NCBI GenBank assembly: GCA_017935565.1
Contig: JAGBHK010000017.1
Span: forward strand, 124,001-188,000
Reading direction: 5' to 3'
DNA length: 64,000 nucleotides
DNA from: Lachnospiraceae bacterium
GTDB lineage: Bacteria; Bacillota; Clostridia; Lachnospirales; Lachnospiraceae
Shown: in pieces, positions 50,719 through 58,171 of the stretch
Numbering within the stretch: the stretch's first letter is position 1
Layout: each line of letters begins with the position of its first letter
Notes under the pieces: model-generated
Told to the model about the DNA's origin: nothing
What the model saw: only the letters and a program-made list of their open reading frames with translations
Database searches by the model: none
Program-made: the position numbers and the translations under genes

Positions 50719-52212
50719 ATGGGTACATTTGCACATATTTTTAAGGGAAAAGGATGTATTATACCAGAAAGCAATAGAGAAGAGTTGACTTCAAAGGTGG
50801 AAAAGGTATTTAGGTCTGGTGGAATGATGAATATGGAGTGGATTAATTTGTGTGGTAAAAGCATACAAACTATACATAAAGTTAGTATGCAAGAAAAAGG
50901 GATGAATGTTTGCTACAATTATTTTGAAGATGATTTTTGGGAGAATGCAGGTTATGATAGGAAAGAATGTTGTGTGTGGAGTAATAAAATAGGATGGAGT
51001 TATTTTCATTCTACGATTGTTGCAGCATACGTGCTTGAGGAATTGTATACGGACGGTGTTTCGATAACGATGGTAGATGGTGATCCGGTAACTTCATGGG
51101 CATATGTTGGCTGGCTTAATTATTTATTTGGTGAGAAAAATCATATAAAAAATTTTGATCCGTGGAAAGTATTTGAAGAGATTCATTATTCTTTAGATGA
51201 ATGTGAGGAATGTATAGAATGGCATGATACTGGGGATAGAAGATATGCGTTTATCGGCGGTTGTGAGATCTGTGCAGTGAGAAATGGATATGAGCAAGCA
51301 TTGGACATATATAACTCTAAAGAAAAAGGAATTCTTGAAAAATTTGCATTAAATGAAATGTTAAGTTTTGTAGAGAAATTGAACCATTATATGGAAAATT
51401 GTGAGCAGGATAAAAAAAGTCAACTGCAAATGTTGATGGAAATGATTCGGATATATTATGAAACTGATGAATTATCAATTGATAAATTGTATGATAAAGA
51501 GGAAATGCTTAATCCGATTTTAACTGCTATGGCATGTTCAGATGCACCTGCGTTTGCTGTAAAAGTAATTTCAGAAATGTACGAGGTCGATTTTTGGGAG
51601 TTATGGATACAAATTCGCGATGTGGTAAGAAGAAAAATGGTAGCTGCATACGGAAATGGTGAATATTATGTTTTACCGATTTCAACAGAAAAGTTTTTTA
51701 AACAATCACCAGATGATATGATTATTTATTGGGAAGAAGGGTGTGGATTGGAATTTTCTAAAGAATTACAGGATTGGTTTGAGGAATTGAGAATTCAATA
51801 TAACAATATACTATGCGAAGAATTTACCATTGACAATGTTTTATCTTATGTGGTTGGTTTATTAGAAGATGTAAATGATAATTATTATAATATATATGCC
51901 TTCAGCAATTTCTTTGAAGAGACATTAGAAAATTTGAAAGATAAGAGATATCAAACGGTATGGAGAATGTTTGATAATATGATTCACGATCCTGATATGA
52001 TAGAAGCTGGCAGTGTAATATTTGTGCCAGATGGACTAAAGCATGAAAAAGAAGGTTTGTATTATTTAGGTGAACAACCTAAAAGGAGATTACTCGGTAG
52101 TTGGTGTTTTATGGAACCGCATAAGAAGTATAATAAGGCAAGAGTAACTTTTCGTAGGTATATGGCATTGATGGGGAATAATGAATTAAGGAGTAGGGTG
52201 TTAGGATTTTAG
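50719..52212 (+). CDS. Unknown 497-residue cytoplasmic protein
   Basis: 497 residues from ATG 50719 (GGAGG at 50707-50711). No signal peptide or membrane helix. The N-terminal part (MGTFAHIFKGKGCIIPESNR) has a beta-rich look; a middle region has a Cys/Trp-rich segment (SLDECEECIEWHDTGDRRYA, GGCEICAVRN) that might bind metal; the rest is helical and acidic. No family was recognised. It lies between two XRE regulators' targets and the type III toxin-antitoxin locus, in a patch of mobile-type genes, and has an operator of its own. A defence or regulatory role is possible, but nothing in the sequence shows it. Confidence 0.8.
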   Translation: MGTFAHIFKGKGCIIPESNREELTSKVEKVFRSGGMMNMEWINLCGKSIQTIHKVSMQEKGMNVCYNYFEDDFWENAGYDRKECCVWSNKIGWSYFHSTIVAAYVLEELYTDGVSITMVDGDPVTSWAYVGWLNYLFGEKNHIKNFDPWKVFEEIHYSLDECEECIEWHDTGDRRYAFIGGCEICAVRNGYEQALDIYNSKEKGILEKFALNEMLSFVEKLNHYMENCEQDKKSQLQMLMEMIRIYYETDELSIDKLYDKEEMLNPILTAMACSDAPAFAVKVISEMYEVDFWELWIQIRDVVRRKMVAAYGNGEYYVLPISTEKFFKQSPDDMIIYWEEGCGLEFSKELQDWFEELRIQYNNILCEEFTIDNVLSYVVGLLEDVNDNYYNIYAFSNFFEETLENLKDKRYQTVWRMFDNMIHDPDMIEAGSVIFVPDGLKHEKEGLYYLGEQPKRRLLGSWCFMEPHKKYNKARVTFRRYMALMGNNELRSRVLGF

Positions 52213-52282
52213 TTGTGTGTTGATAAAAAAAGGATAATTGAAAAGCGGAATTTTTCTTAATTAAGTAAATTAATAATAAATG

Positions 52283-52311
52283 TTGCATATGTACAAATTT
52301 CTGTGTATAAT
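52283..52311 (+). promoter_or_regulatory. Promoter of the type III antitoxin RNA
   Basis: TTGCAT (52283-52288), 17 bases, TATAAT (52306-52311). Transcription should start near 52318, just upstream of the ToxI-like repeat; GATGATTAATCATC (52321-52334) is a palindrome at the RNA start. Confidence 0.85.
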
Positions 52312-52334
52312 AAAAATAGAGATGATTAATCATC

Positions 52335-52372
52335 AGGTGAGTCCTACCATATAAGTGGAAACGATAAGAGAG
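52335..52372 (+). ncRNA. ToxI-like antitoxin RNA repeat (one visible unit)
   Basis: The unit begins AGGTGAGTCCTACC and continues ATAAGTGGAAACGATAAG. This follows the known ToxI repeat plan AGGTGA..GCTACC..TTAAGTG..GAAA of Pectobacterium, a 36-base pseudoknot. Only one full unit is seen; the following 52373-52395 holds a TACCC...GGGTA hairpin and CTACC, perhaps a degenerate second unit. It lies between promoter, terminator and toxin gene in the order of type III systems. Confidence 0.72.
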
Positions 52373-52398
52373 ATACCCGTTGCGATGGGTACTACCAG

Positions 52399-52424
52399 AA
52401 GGCTATGCAATTGCACGGCCTTTT
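52399..52424 (+). terminator. Attenuating terminator between ToxI and ToxN
   Basis: AAGGC (52399-52403) pairs with GCCTT (52418-52422), with inner TGC/GCA, then TTTT. Type III systems use such a weak terminator to make more antitoxin RNA than toxin mRNA. Confidence 0.82.
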
Positions 52425-52440
52425 GTGTTGTGGAGGAAGA

Positions 52441-52992
52441 GTGGGAAGTCGATTTAAACTATATAATGTTAACATAAAATATATTAGAAATTTACATAAT
52501 GTGGATGATAATGTTCCATCTGTGTCACCTCAGATAGGCAAAAGCGAACGACCATTTTTAGGTATTATTGTTTTGATAAATGGTTCTAAGTTTTGCATTC
52601 CTCTTACCTCTAATTCTAATAAAAAAGGTAAAAAGTTACAAAATATGCGTGAAAATATTACGTTTCGAAAAATATGTGATAAAAAAGGTAAAGTCTTGGC
52701 TGGATTAAATCTTAATAACATGATACCAGTTAGAGAGGAATATATTTCAGAAATTGATATCAAGATTCATTCATTTGATTCGCAGGAAATTTGTCGTTGG
52801 AAGAAATTGTGTGCCAAAGAACTTGAATGGTGTCAATCGCATCAAAAAGAGATAGAGAGATTAGCAAATGAATTATATAGAATGTATGTGTCAGAGGAGT
52901 TCTTTTCTAAACGGAAAATTTGTCTTAACTTTCCAGCGTTGGAAAGGGAGTGCAATAAAGCGAGAAAATTAAAAACATTAGAAATTGACTAA
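52441..52992 (+). CDS. ToxN/AbiQ-type endoribonuclease toxin (type III)
   Basis: 183 residues from GTG 52441 (GGAGG at 52432-52436). The start SRFKLYNVNIKYIRNLHNVD, then NVPS...RPFLGIIVLINGSKFCIPLTS, aligns with ToxN (FYTISSKYIKYLK, VLEIQGHKYLAPLTS), and NLNNMIPV matches the NLKFMIPI motif. The C-terminal helical half is charged. ToxN cuts A-rich RNA and is held inactive by ToxI RNA; AbiQ in lactococci aborts phage infection. Upstream promoter, ToxI-like repeat and terminator complete the locus. The longer frame from 52405 would start inside the terminator and is rejected. Confidence 0.88.
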   Translation: MGSRFKLYNVNIKYIRNLHNVDDNVPSVSPQIGKSERPFLGIIVLINGSKFCIPLTSNSNKKGKKLQNMRENITFRKICDKKGKVLAGLNLNNMIPVREEYISEIDIKIHSFDSQEICRWKKLCAKELEWCQSHQKEIERLANELYRMYVSEEFFSKRKICLNFPALERECNKARKLKTLEID

Positions 52993-52998
52993 ATGTAG

Positions 52999-53027
52999 GT
53001 CATAATTTCTTGATAAAAGCATACCTT
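52999..53027 (+). promoter_or_regulatory. Sigma-E-like promoter of spoIIID
   Basis: GTCATAAT (52999-53006), 13 bases, CATACCTT (53020-53027), close to the sigma-E consensus GTCATATT-N13/14-CATACAAT. In Bacillus spoIIID is transcribed by sigma-E. The -10 lies in the 5' arm of the terminator at 53015. Confidence 0.82.
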
Positions 53028-53057
53028 GTATAAAGAAAAAACAAGGTATGCTTTTTT
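53015..53057 (+). terminator. 15-bp terminator directly before the spoIIID start
   Basis: AAAAGCATACCTTGT (53015-53029) pairs perfectly with ACAAGGTATGCTTTT (53041-53055), followed by TT and then the ATG of spoIIID at 53058. It should end transcripts from the ToxN side. In spoIIID mRNA started near 53034 the 5' arm is absent and the hairpin cannot form. Confidence 0.88.
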
Positions 53058-53309
53058 ATGAAAAAATATATTGAAGAAAGAGTAATAGAAATCGCTAACT
53101 ACATAATTGAAAATAATGCAACAGTAAGACAGGCGGCAAAGCAGTTTGGGGTAAGTAAGAGTACGGTACATAAAGACGTCAGCGAACGCCTTGAAGGCAT
53201 AAATGCAGTGTTGGCGAGGGACGTAAGAAAAATACTAGATGTGAATAAAGAAGAAAGACATATCAGGGGTGGTATGGCAACGAAGGAAAAATATATGGGG
53301 AAATTTTAA
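53058..53309 (+). CDS. spoIIID: Sporulation transcription regulator SpoIIID
   Basis: 83 residues. MKKYIEERVIEIANYIIENN, then TVRQAAKQFGVSKSTVHKDV (helix-turn-helix, about 22-42) and the HIRGGMATKEKY end match SpoIIID along its length. It works in the mother cell to switch sigma-E genes on and off and to help make sigma-K. The start agrees with the family. There is no classic ribosome site; only AAGG (53043-53046) lies 11 bases upstream, so translation may be weak or unusual. It is followed in other Firmicutes by mbl; here a two-component system and repeats lie in between. Confidence 0.95.
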   Translation: MKKYIEERVIEIANYIIENNATVRQAAKQFGVSKSTVHKDVSERLEGINAVLARDVRKILDVNKEERHIRGGMATKEKYMGKF

Positions 53310-53369
53310 AATCTTAAACAAATCTTAATAAATTACACTATTGGAAATTAATAAAAAACTTGATACAAT
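53310..53369 (+). promoter_or_regulatory. Direct repeats and promoter of the VanRS-like operon
   Basis: AATCTTAA occurs at 53310-53317 and 53321-53328, 11 bp apart, the spacing used by OmpR/PhoB-type dimers. TTGGAA (53341-53346), 17 bases, TACAAT (53364-53369) forms a weak promoter directly downstream. Autoactivation by the regulator at 53402 is likely. Confidence 0.7.
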
Positions 53370-53401
53370 ATGCCTAGAATTAAATGCACGGTGGAGGAAT
53401 T

Positions 53402-54088
53402 ATGTATAATATTTTGGTGTGTGACGATGAAAAGGATATTGTGTCAGCTCTTACTATTTATTTAAAAAGCGAGGGCTATAATGTATACGAAGCATTTGAT
53501 GGTCTTAAAGCTGTAGAAATAGCACAAAATGAAGAAATACATTTGGTTTTGATGGATATTATGATGCCACATATGGATGGAATAACGGCTATGGTTAATA
53601 TACGTAAGTTTTCAAATGTTCCTATTATTTTGTTGACTGCAAAAAGTGAAGACACAGATAAGGTGCTGGGGTTGACTATAGGTGCAGATGATTATATTAC
53701 AAAACCGTTTAATCCTGTTGAATTACAAGCGAGAGTTAAGTCTCAAATACGAAGATACACTATGCTTGGGGCAAGTGTTTTATCAGAAAGAAAACTAGAA
53801 TGTGGAGCACTTGAATTAGATGATAAATCTAAAATGGTTTATCTGGATGGAGAAAAAGTAAATGTTACAAAGACAGAATACGAGATTCTTAAACTTTTGA
53901 TGAGTAACCCTGGTGTGGTTTTTTCTCCGAAAGAGATACATAGCAAAGTGTGGAAAGGTGAATGTGTTGTAAATGAGAATGCTGTGGCGGTTCATATACG
54001 ACATTTACGAGAAAAAATAGAATATAATCCTGCTGAACCAAGGTATGTGAAAGTGGTTTGGGGACGTGGATATATGTTCGAAAAATAA
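53402..54088 (+). CDS. OmpR/PhoB-family response regulator (VanR-like)
   Basis: 228 residues from ATG 53402 (GGAGG at 53393-53397). Receiver domain (1-120): acidic residues in LVCDDEKDI, phosphorylated Asp in HLVLMDIMMPHMDG, switch residues in IILLTAKSEDTDK and Lys in DDYITKPF. The C-terminal winged helix (about 130-228) has VTKTEYEILKLLMSNPGVVF, NAVAVHIRHLREKIE and VKVVWGRGYMFEK. It controls envelope genes in this family; VanR is the best-known case. The kinase follows within 30 bases. Target genes beyond its own operon are not visible here. Confidence 0.94.
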   Translation: MYNILVCDDEKDIVSALTIYLKSEGYNVYEAFDGLKAVEIAQNEEIHLVLMDIMMPHMDGITAMVNIRKFSNVPIILLTAKSEDTDKVLGLTIGADDYITKPFNPVELQARVKSQIRRYTMLGASVLSERKLECGALELDDKSKMVYLDGEKVNVTKTEYEILKLLMSNPGVVFSPKEIHSKVWKGECVVNENAVAVHIRHLREKIEYNPAEPRYVKVVWGRGYMFEK

Positions 54089-54117
54089 CATTAGATGAGG
54101 GAAGAAGGTGTGTTCTA

Positions 54118-56106
54118 ATGATAAGAGAATTATCGCGAGGCTGGATGAAGCTGTTGGTTGGCTTAGTAAACATAGTGAGTTTGCTTATGTTTACATTGAC
54201 ATTGTTGGCATGCATTATGTATACAAAATGGGAAACTAAAGATGCAGCTATACAATATGGCTGTGAAGAAATTGCAGAACGATATGCGATGGATATGGTT
54301 CAATACAAACATAGAAGTGGAAATAGCGCATACAGAAGATATGAAAGTAGTGGTATAGATTACGTAGTTATTGAAAACAATAAAATTGAATTTGAAGTAT
54401 GCAACAAACTATATGATAACATTCCGTTGGATGGAGTGATAGTGCCAATGGATTTTTTTGATTATTTTTATGTATCACCGATAGAGTATGAGGGTTGTGG
54501 TTACGGAATTTCATATAGAGGAGTAGATACTAGTAGTCTGTATGGAATTTTGTCAAGTAATGGAACGTATGATTTATTCTATTACGATAATAATGATGTA
54601 ATCGGTGGAATAGATTTAGAAGACTTACAAATAAATAAAAATGTAAGATATGTGTGCATTGCATATAACATAAAAAACGATGCTTCAGAAGATGCTAATA
54701 TGTCTTTATGGAAAAATATAGTAAATATTGTCTATTCGTCAAAAATTACTATGATTGTATCGATGGTTATTTTCTTCTTTGTGTTTTTAATTACATTGGC
54801 ATTTTTGATAGGTACTTTGGGCAGAAAATATGGAGAGAAAAAAAATAGATGTAATTGTATTGACAAGATACCATTAGAAATATTGTTGGTTGTATTTGTT
54901 GTTGCTGAAGGATTTTCATTTGGATTTTTAGAAGATATGTTGCACTGTAATGATGTGTCGATGAGTATTGTGGCTCTTGGAATAATAGAAACATTATTAG
55001 TGCTAATAATATGTCTAGTTGTCAAGAGAGCAAAGAGCGGAACGCTTTTTAAATATACATTGATTGGTTTGCTTATTAGACCTCTATTAAAAATATTGAA
55101 TGATATAAAAAAAGATGTAAATCCTCTTATAAAAGTTACATTTCAATGGTTTTTAGTTACACTGGTAGAAATAGGGTTTGTTTTTGGATTGTGTGAAAAT
55201 ATCGTTGCGTGTTTGATTGTATTTTCTATATACAAAATATTAGAGTACATATTTGTTGTGATTGTAACTTATCAGATATCAATTATTAATGAAAGTGTTA
55301 GATGTGTTGCGGAAGGCAAGTTTGATGAAAAGGTTGATGTAGATAAACTGGAAGGTTCGTTTAAAGAGTTGGGAAGTAATATCAACAGGATTAATGATGG
55401 TATTGCTAACCTTGTTGATGAGAGAACAAAGAGTGAGAGAATGAAAACTGAACTTATCACAAATGTTTCTCATGATATTAAGACTCCTCTCACCTCGATT
55501 ATCAATTATGTTGACCTTCTTAAAAAAGAAAATATTAATAATAAAGTAGCCAATGAATACATAGAGGTTTTGGATAGACAGAGTGAAAGATTGAAAAAAT
55601 TGATAGTAGATTTGGTTGAGGTATCTAAAGCAACTACTGGAAATATGGAAGTCGAACTAGAAGTTTGTGACGTTGGTATGTTATTGACTCAAGCGTTGGC
55701 AGAATTTGCGGATAAATTGGAAGAAACAAATCTAGATGTTATTGTGTCACAAAGCGAAGAAAACATACATGCATATGTCGACGGAAGACATCTTTGGAGA
55801 GTATTTGACAATATTATAAATAATATTTGCAAGTATGCAATGAAAGGAACAAGAGTTTATGTGGATGTAAGAGTTGTTGAGGGTAGGGTATATGTCGAGT
55901 TTAAAAATATATCGGGTAAGCCATTAAATATTTCCGCCGATGAATTAATGGAAAGATTTGTAAGAGGAGATGCGTCGAGAAATACGGAAGGTTCAGGCCT
56001 TGGACTATGTATAGCAAAGAATTTGACAGAACTTATGGACGGTTATTTACAACTTACAGTTGATGGGGATTTGTTTAAGGTAGCCTTGGATTTTAAAAAA
56101 ATTTAA
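54118..56106 (+). CDS. Sensor histidine kinase, VanS-like, multi-membrane
   Basis: 662 residues from ATG 54118 (GAAGGTG about ten bases upstream). One N-terminal helix (about 15-38), an extracytoplasmic domain (about 40-205), then six to seven membrane helices (about 208-400). A HAMP-like linker follows (GKFDEKVDVDKLEGSFKELG). The dimerisation/phosphorylation helix carries the histidine in NVSHDIKTPLTSIINYVDLL (about 453). The ATPase domain has N-box NIINNICKYAMKGTR and glycine box GSGLGLCIAKNL. It senses an envelope signal and phosphorylates the regulator at 53402. The combination of an outer domain with extra helices is longer than classic VanS. Confidence 0.92.
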   Translation: MIRELSRGWMKLLVGLVNIVSLLMFTLTLLACIMYTKWETKDAAIQYGCEEIAERYAMDMVQYKHRSGNSAYRRYESSGIDYVVIENNKIEFEVCNKLYDNIPLDGVIVPMDFFDYFYVSPIEYEGCGYGISYRGVDTSSLYGILSSNGTYDLFYYDNNDVIGGIDLEDLQINKNVRYVCIAYNIKNDASEDANMSLWKNIVNIVYSSKITMIVSMVIFFFVFLITLAFLIGTLGRKYGEKKNRCNCIDKIPLEILLVVFVVAEGFSFGFLEDMLHCNDVSMSIVALGIIETLLVLIICLVVKRAKSGTLFKYTLIGLLIRPLLKILNDIKKDVNPLIKVTFQWFLVTLVEIGFVFGLCENIVACLIVFSIYKILEYIFVVIVTYQISIINESVRCVAEGKFDEKVDVDKLEGSFKELGSNINRINDGIANLVDERTKSERMKTELITNVSHDIKTPLTSIINYVDLLKKENINNKVANEYIEVLDRQSERLKKLIVDLVEVSKATTGNMEVELEVCDVGMLLTQALAEFADKLEETNLDVIVSQSEENIHAYVDGRHLWRVFDNIINNICKYAMKGTRVYVDVRVVEGRVYVEFKNISGKPLNISADELMERFVRGDASRNTEGSGLGLCIAKNLTELMDGYLQLTVDGDLFKVALDFKKI

Positions 56107-56169
56107 AAAAATATAATTTTTCACAATTAGTACAAACTTTAGACACAAATTCATATTATATTATAAGAG

Positions 56170-56284
56170 TACTATTGATAACATAGTATACAACTTAACA
56201 TTTTCATAACTCTACCTGCCAGGAAACTGGCAGGTATCCCCCGACGTTTTACAGGCTATTGCTTATGCAGTAGCCTGTTTTTTG
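56170..56284 (+). ncRNA. Candidate small RNA with terminator
   Basis: Behind an AT-rich TATTAT/TATAAG region a ~115-base segment has three hairpins: TACTAT/ATAGTA (about 56170-56188), ACCTGCCAG-GAAA-CTGGCAGGT (56214-56235), and the terminator ACAGGCTA/TAGCCTGT (56251-56278) followed by TTTTTTG. No ORF is present. It could instead be just the operon terminator with extra structure. Confidence 0.55.
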
Positions 56285-56300
56285 TGCGAAACAATGAGTA

Positions 56301-56547
56301 GCGCCAGTAAGGAAGAAAAAATAATGATATTGAAAAGGTTGCTTGCAAGTTTTTCAATATCATTATTTTTTCTTGATTATTGATGCGACGAATGTCGCAT
56401 CAGGGATAGTGTTCGAGGAACACTATCCCTGGCGCGTAGAGGAAAAAGATGCTTGCAAGATTTTCTGTGTTCATGTACTTGGTTGCTCCCTGATGCGACG
56501 AATGTCACATCAGGGATAGTATTCGAAGAATGCTATCCCTGGCGCGT
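56301..56547 (+). repeat. Multi-hairpin element with a second partial copy
   Basis: GCGCCAG (56301-56307) closes with CTGGCGC (56429-56435). Inside are a perfect 24-bp stem (56313-56336 with 56351-56374), TGATGCGAC-GAAT-GTCGCATCA (56381-56402) and GGGATAGTGTTC/GAACACTATCCC (56403-56429). 56491-56547 repeats 56381-56437 with few changes, some compensatory. It has no ORF of substance. Confidence 0.82.
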
Positions 56548-56571
56548 GAAACTATGTATCGAACAGTTACC

Positions 56572-56904
56572 TTTTGGACCTTTTATAAAAAAGAGTGGAC
56601 CAAAGTCCAAGAAAAGAGTAAAAAGGTCCAAAAGGTAGCCGAGGTGTAAAGGAAAAGAAAACTTTTGGACCTTTTTCAAAAAAGAGTGGACCAAAGTCCA
56701 AGAAAAGAGTAAAAAGGTCCAAAAGGTATACGAGGAGGAAAGGGGAAGAAAACTTTTGGACCTTTTATAAAAAAGAGTGGACCAAAGTCCAAGAAAAGTA
56801 GAAAAAGGTCCAAAAGGTAGCCAAGGTGTAAAGGAAAAGAAATCATTTGGACCTTTTTTAAAAAAGAGTGGACCAAAGTCCAAGGAAAGAGAAAAAAGGT
56901 CCAA
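56572..56904 (+). repeat. 91-bp tandem array of nested palindromes (four units)
   Basis: TTTTGGACC starts at 56572, 56663, 56754 and (as ATTTGGACC) 56845: an exact 91-base period. Each unit has an outer stem TTTTGGACC...GGTCCAAAA, an inner hairpin TGGAC-CAAA-GTCCA, and a purine-rich spacer (GAGGTGTAAAGGAAAAGAAA type). The last unit is cut short after its outer stem. The long minus-strand frames across it are repeat artefacts. Confidence 0.93.
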
Positions 56905-57027
56905 ATGTCATGCCAGCCAGCAAAAATAATCAAGAAAAATAAATTATATTATTTCACCTCTAAAGTTTTCTGTGAAAAATGACGATAAATTTATCGAAAT
57001 TGTACATAAAATTTTTAAAAAAAGTTC

Positions 57028-57056
57028 TTTCATATTTTACCATTATTGTATATAAT
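57028..57056 (+). promoter_or_regulatory. Probable promoter of the mbl operon
   Basis: TATAAT (57051-57056) with a weak TTTCAT (57028-57033) 17 bases upstream. The remaining gap 56905-57027 is AT-rich and shows no gene. Confidence 0.6.
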
Positions 57057-57159
57057 GTAGATTGGTATATAATTACTAATGCTATTTTAATCATGTGGTG
57101 ATATTAGCCACATACAAATATAGATACAATAGGTTTTATAGAATGGAAGGAGAAATTTT

Positions 57160-58140
57160 ATGTTAGCAACAGATATCGGAATAGATTTGGGAACAGCCAG
57201 CATTTTGGTTTACATCAAAGGAAAGGGCGTAGTTTTAAAAGAGCCATCAGTAGTAGCTTTTGACAGAGATACTAATAAGATTAAGGCTATCGGCGAAGAA
57301 GCTAGACTTATGATTGGTAGAACACCTGGTAATATTGTGGCAGTTAGACCACTTAGACAAGGTGTTATTTCTGACTATACAGTTACAGAAAAGATGGTTA
57401 AGCATTTCATTCATAAGGCTATTGGAAAGAGAATCTTAAAGAAGCCAAGAATCAGCATTTGTGTACCAAGTGGTGCTACAGAAGTTGAGAAGAGAGCGGT
57501 TAAGGATGCAGGTTATCAGGCAGGTGCTAGAGAAGTATCTATTATTGAGGAACCTATTGCAGCAGCTATTGGAGCAGGTATTGATATTTCAAGACCATGC
57601 GGAAATATGATTGTTGATATAGGTGGTGGTACAACTGATATCGCAGTTATTTCTCTTGGAGGAACTGTTGTAAGTGCATCTATTAAGATTGCCGGAGATG
57701 ATTTTGATGAAGCTATCGTTAGATATATGAGAAAGAAACACAATCTTCTTATTGGTGAAAGAACAGCAGAAGAAATTAAGATTAAGATTGGTGCAGCTTT
57801 CCCTAGACCAGAAGTTGAAACTATGAATGTTAGAGGTAGAAACTTGGTAACAGGTCTTCCTAAAACTATTGAGGTAACATCTGAAGAAACAGAAGAGGCA
57901 CTTAGAGAAACAACATCACAGATAGTAGAGGCAGTTCACAGCGTTCTTGAAAAGACTCCACCTGAACTTGCAGCAGATATTGCTGACAGAGGTATTGTAC
58001 TTACAGGTGGCGGATGCTTGCTTCAGGGTCTTGAAGAACTTATTGAAGCTAAGACAGGAATTAATACTATGACAGCTGAAGATCCTATGACAGCAGTTGC
58101 TATAGGAACAGGTAAATACGTAGAACTCAATATGGACTAA
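57160..58140 (+). CDS. mbl: Rod-shape actin homologue MreB/Mbl
   Basis: 326 residues. Actin-fold ATPase motifs: phosphate 1 in DIGIDLGTASILVYIKGKGV, phosphate 2 in NMIVDIGGGTTDIAVISLGG, adenosine motif in GIVLTGGGCLLQGLEELIE. VLKEPSVVAFD and the NIVAVRPLRQGVISDY segment are typical of MreB/Mbl. It forms filaments below the membrane that guide cell-wall synthesis. The position between spoIIID and flagellar rod genes is that of mbl in Bacillus, which supports the Mbl assignment over MreB. AAGGAGA at 57148-57154 precedes the start. Confidence 0.95.
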   Translation: MLATDIGIDLGTASILVYIKGKGVVLKEPSVVAFDRDTNKIKAIGEEARLMIGRTPGNIVAVRPLRQGVISDYTVTEKMVKHFIHKAIGKRILKKPRISICVPSGATEVEKRAVKDAGYQAGAREVSIIEEPIAAAIGAGIDISRPCGNMIVDIGGGTTDIAVISLGGTVVSASIKIAGDDFDEAIVRYMRKKHNLLIGERTAEEIKIKIGAAFPRPEVETMNVRGRNLVTGLPKTIEVTSEETEEALRETTSQIVEAVHSVLEKTPPELAADIADRGIVLTGGGCLLQGLEELIEAKTGINTMTAEDPMTAVAIGTGKYVELNMD

Positions 58141-58171
58141 TCCCTACTAGGAAAGGTATAGGTAGCGAAAT

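Noticed and set aside
52405-52440. Earlier ATG for the ToxN-like gene
   Set aside because: It falls inside the terminator and before the ribosome site; GTG 52441 gives the family's normal N-terminus.
56533-56933. Long overlapping minus-strand frames rich in Leu/Phe/Pro
   Set aside because: They are translations of the 91-bp array; the repeated peptide follows from the repeat, and there is no ribosome site.
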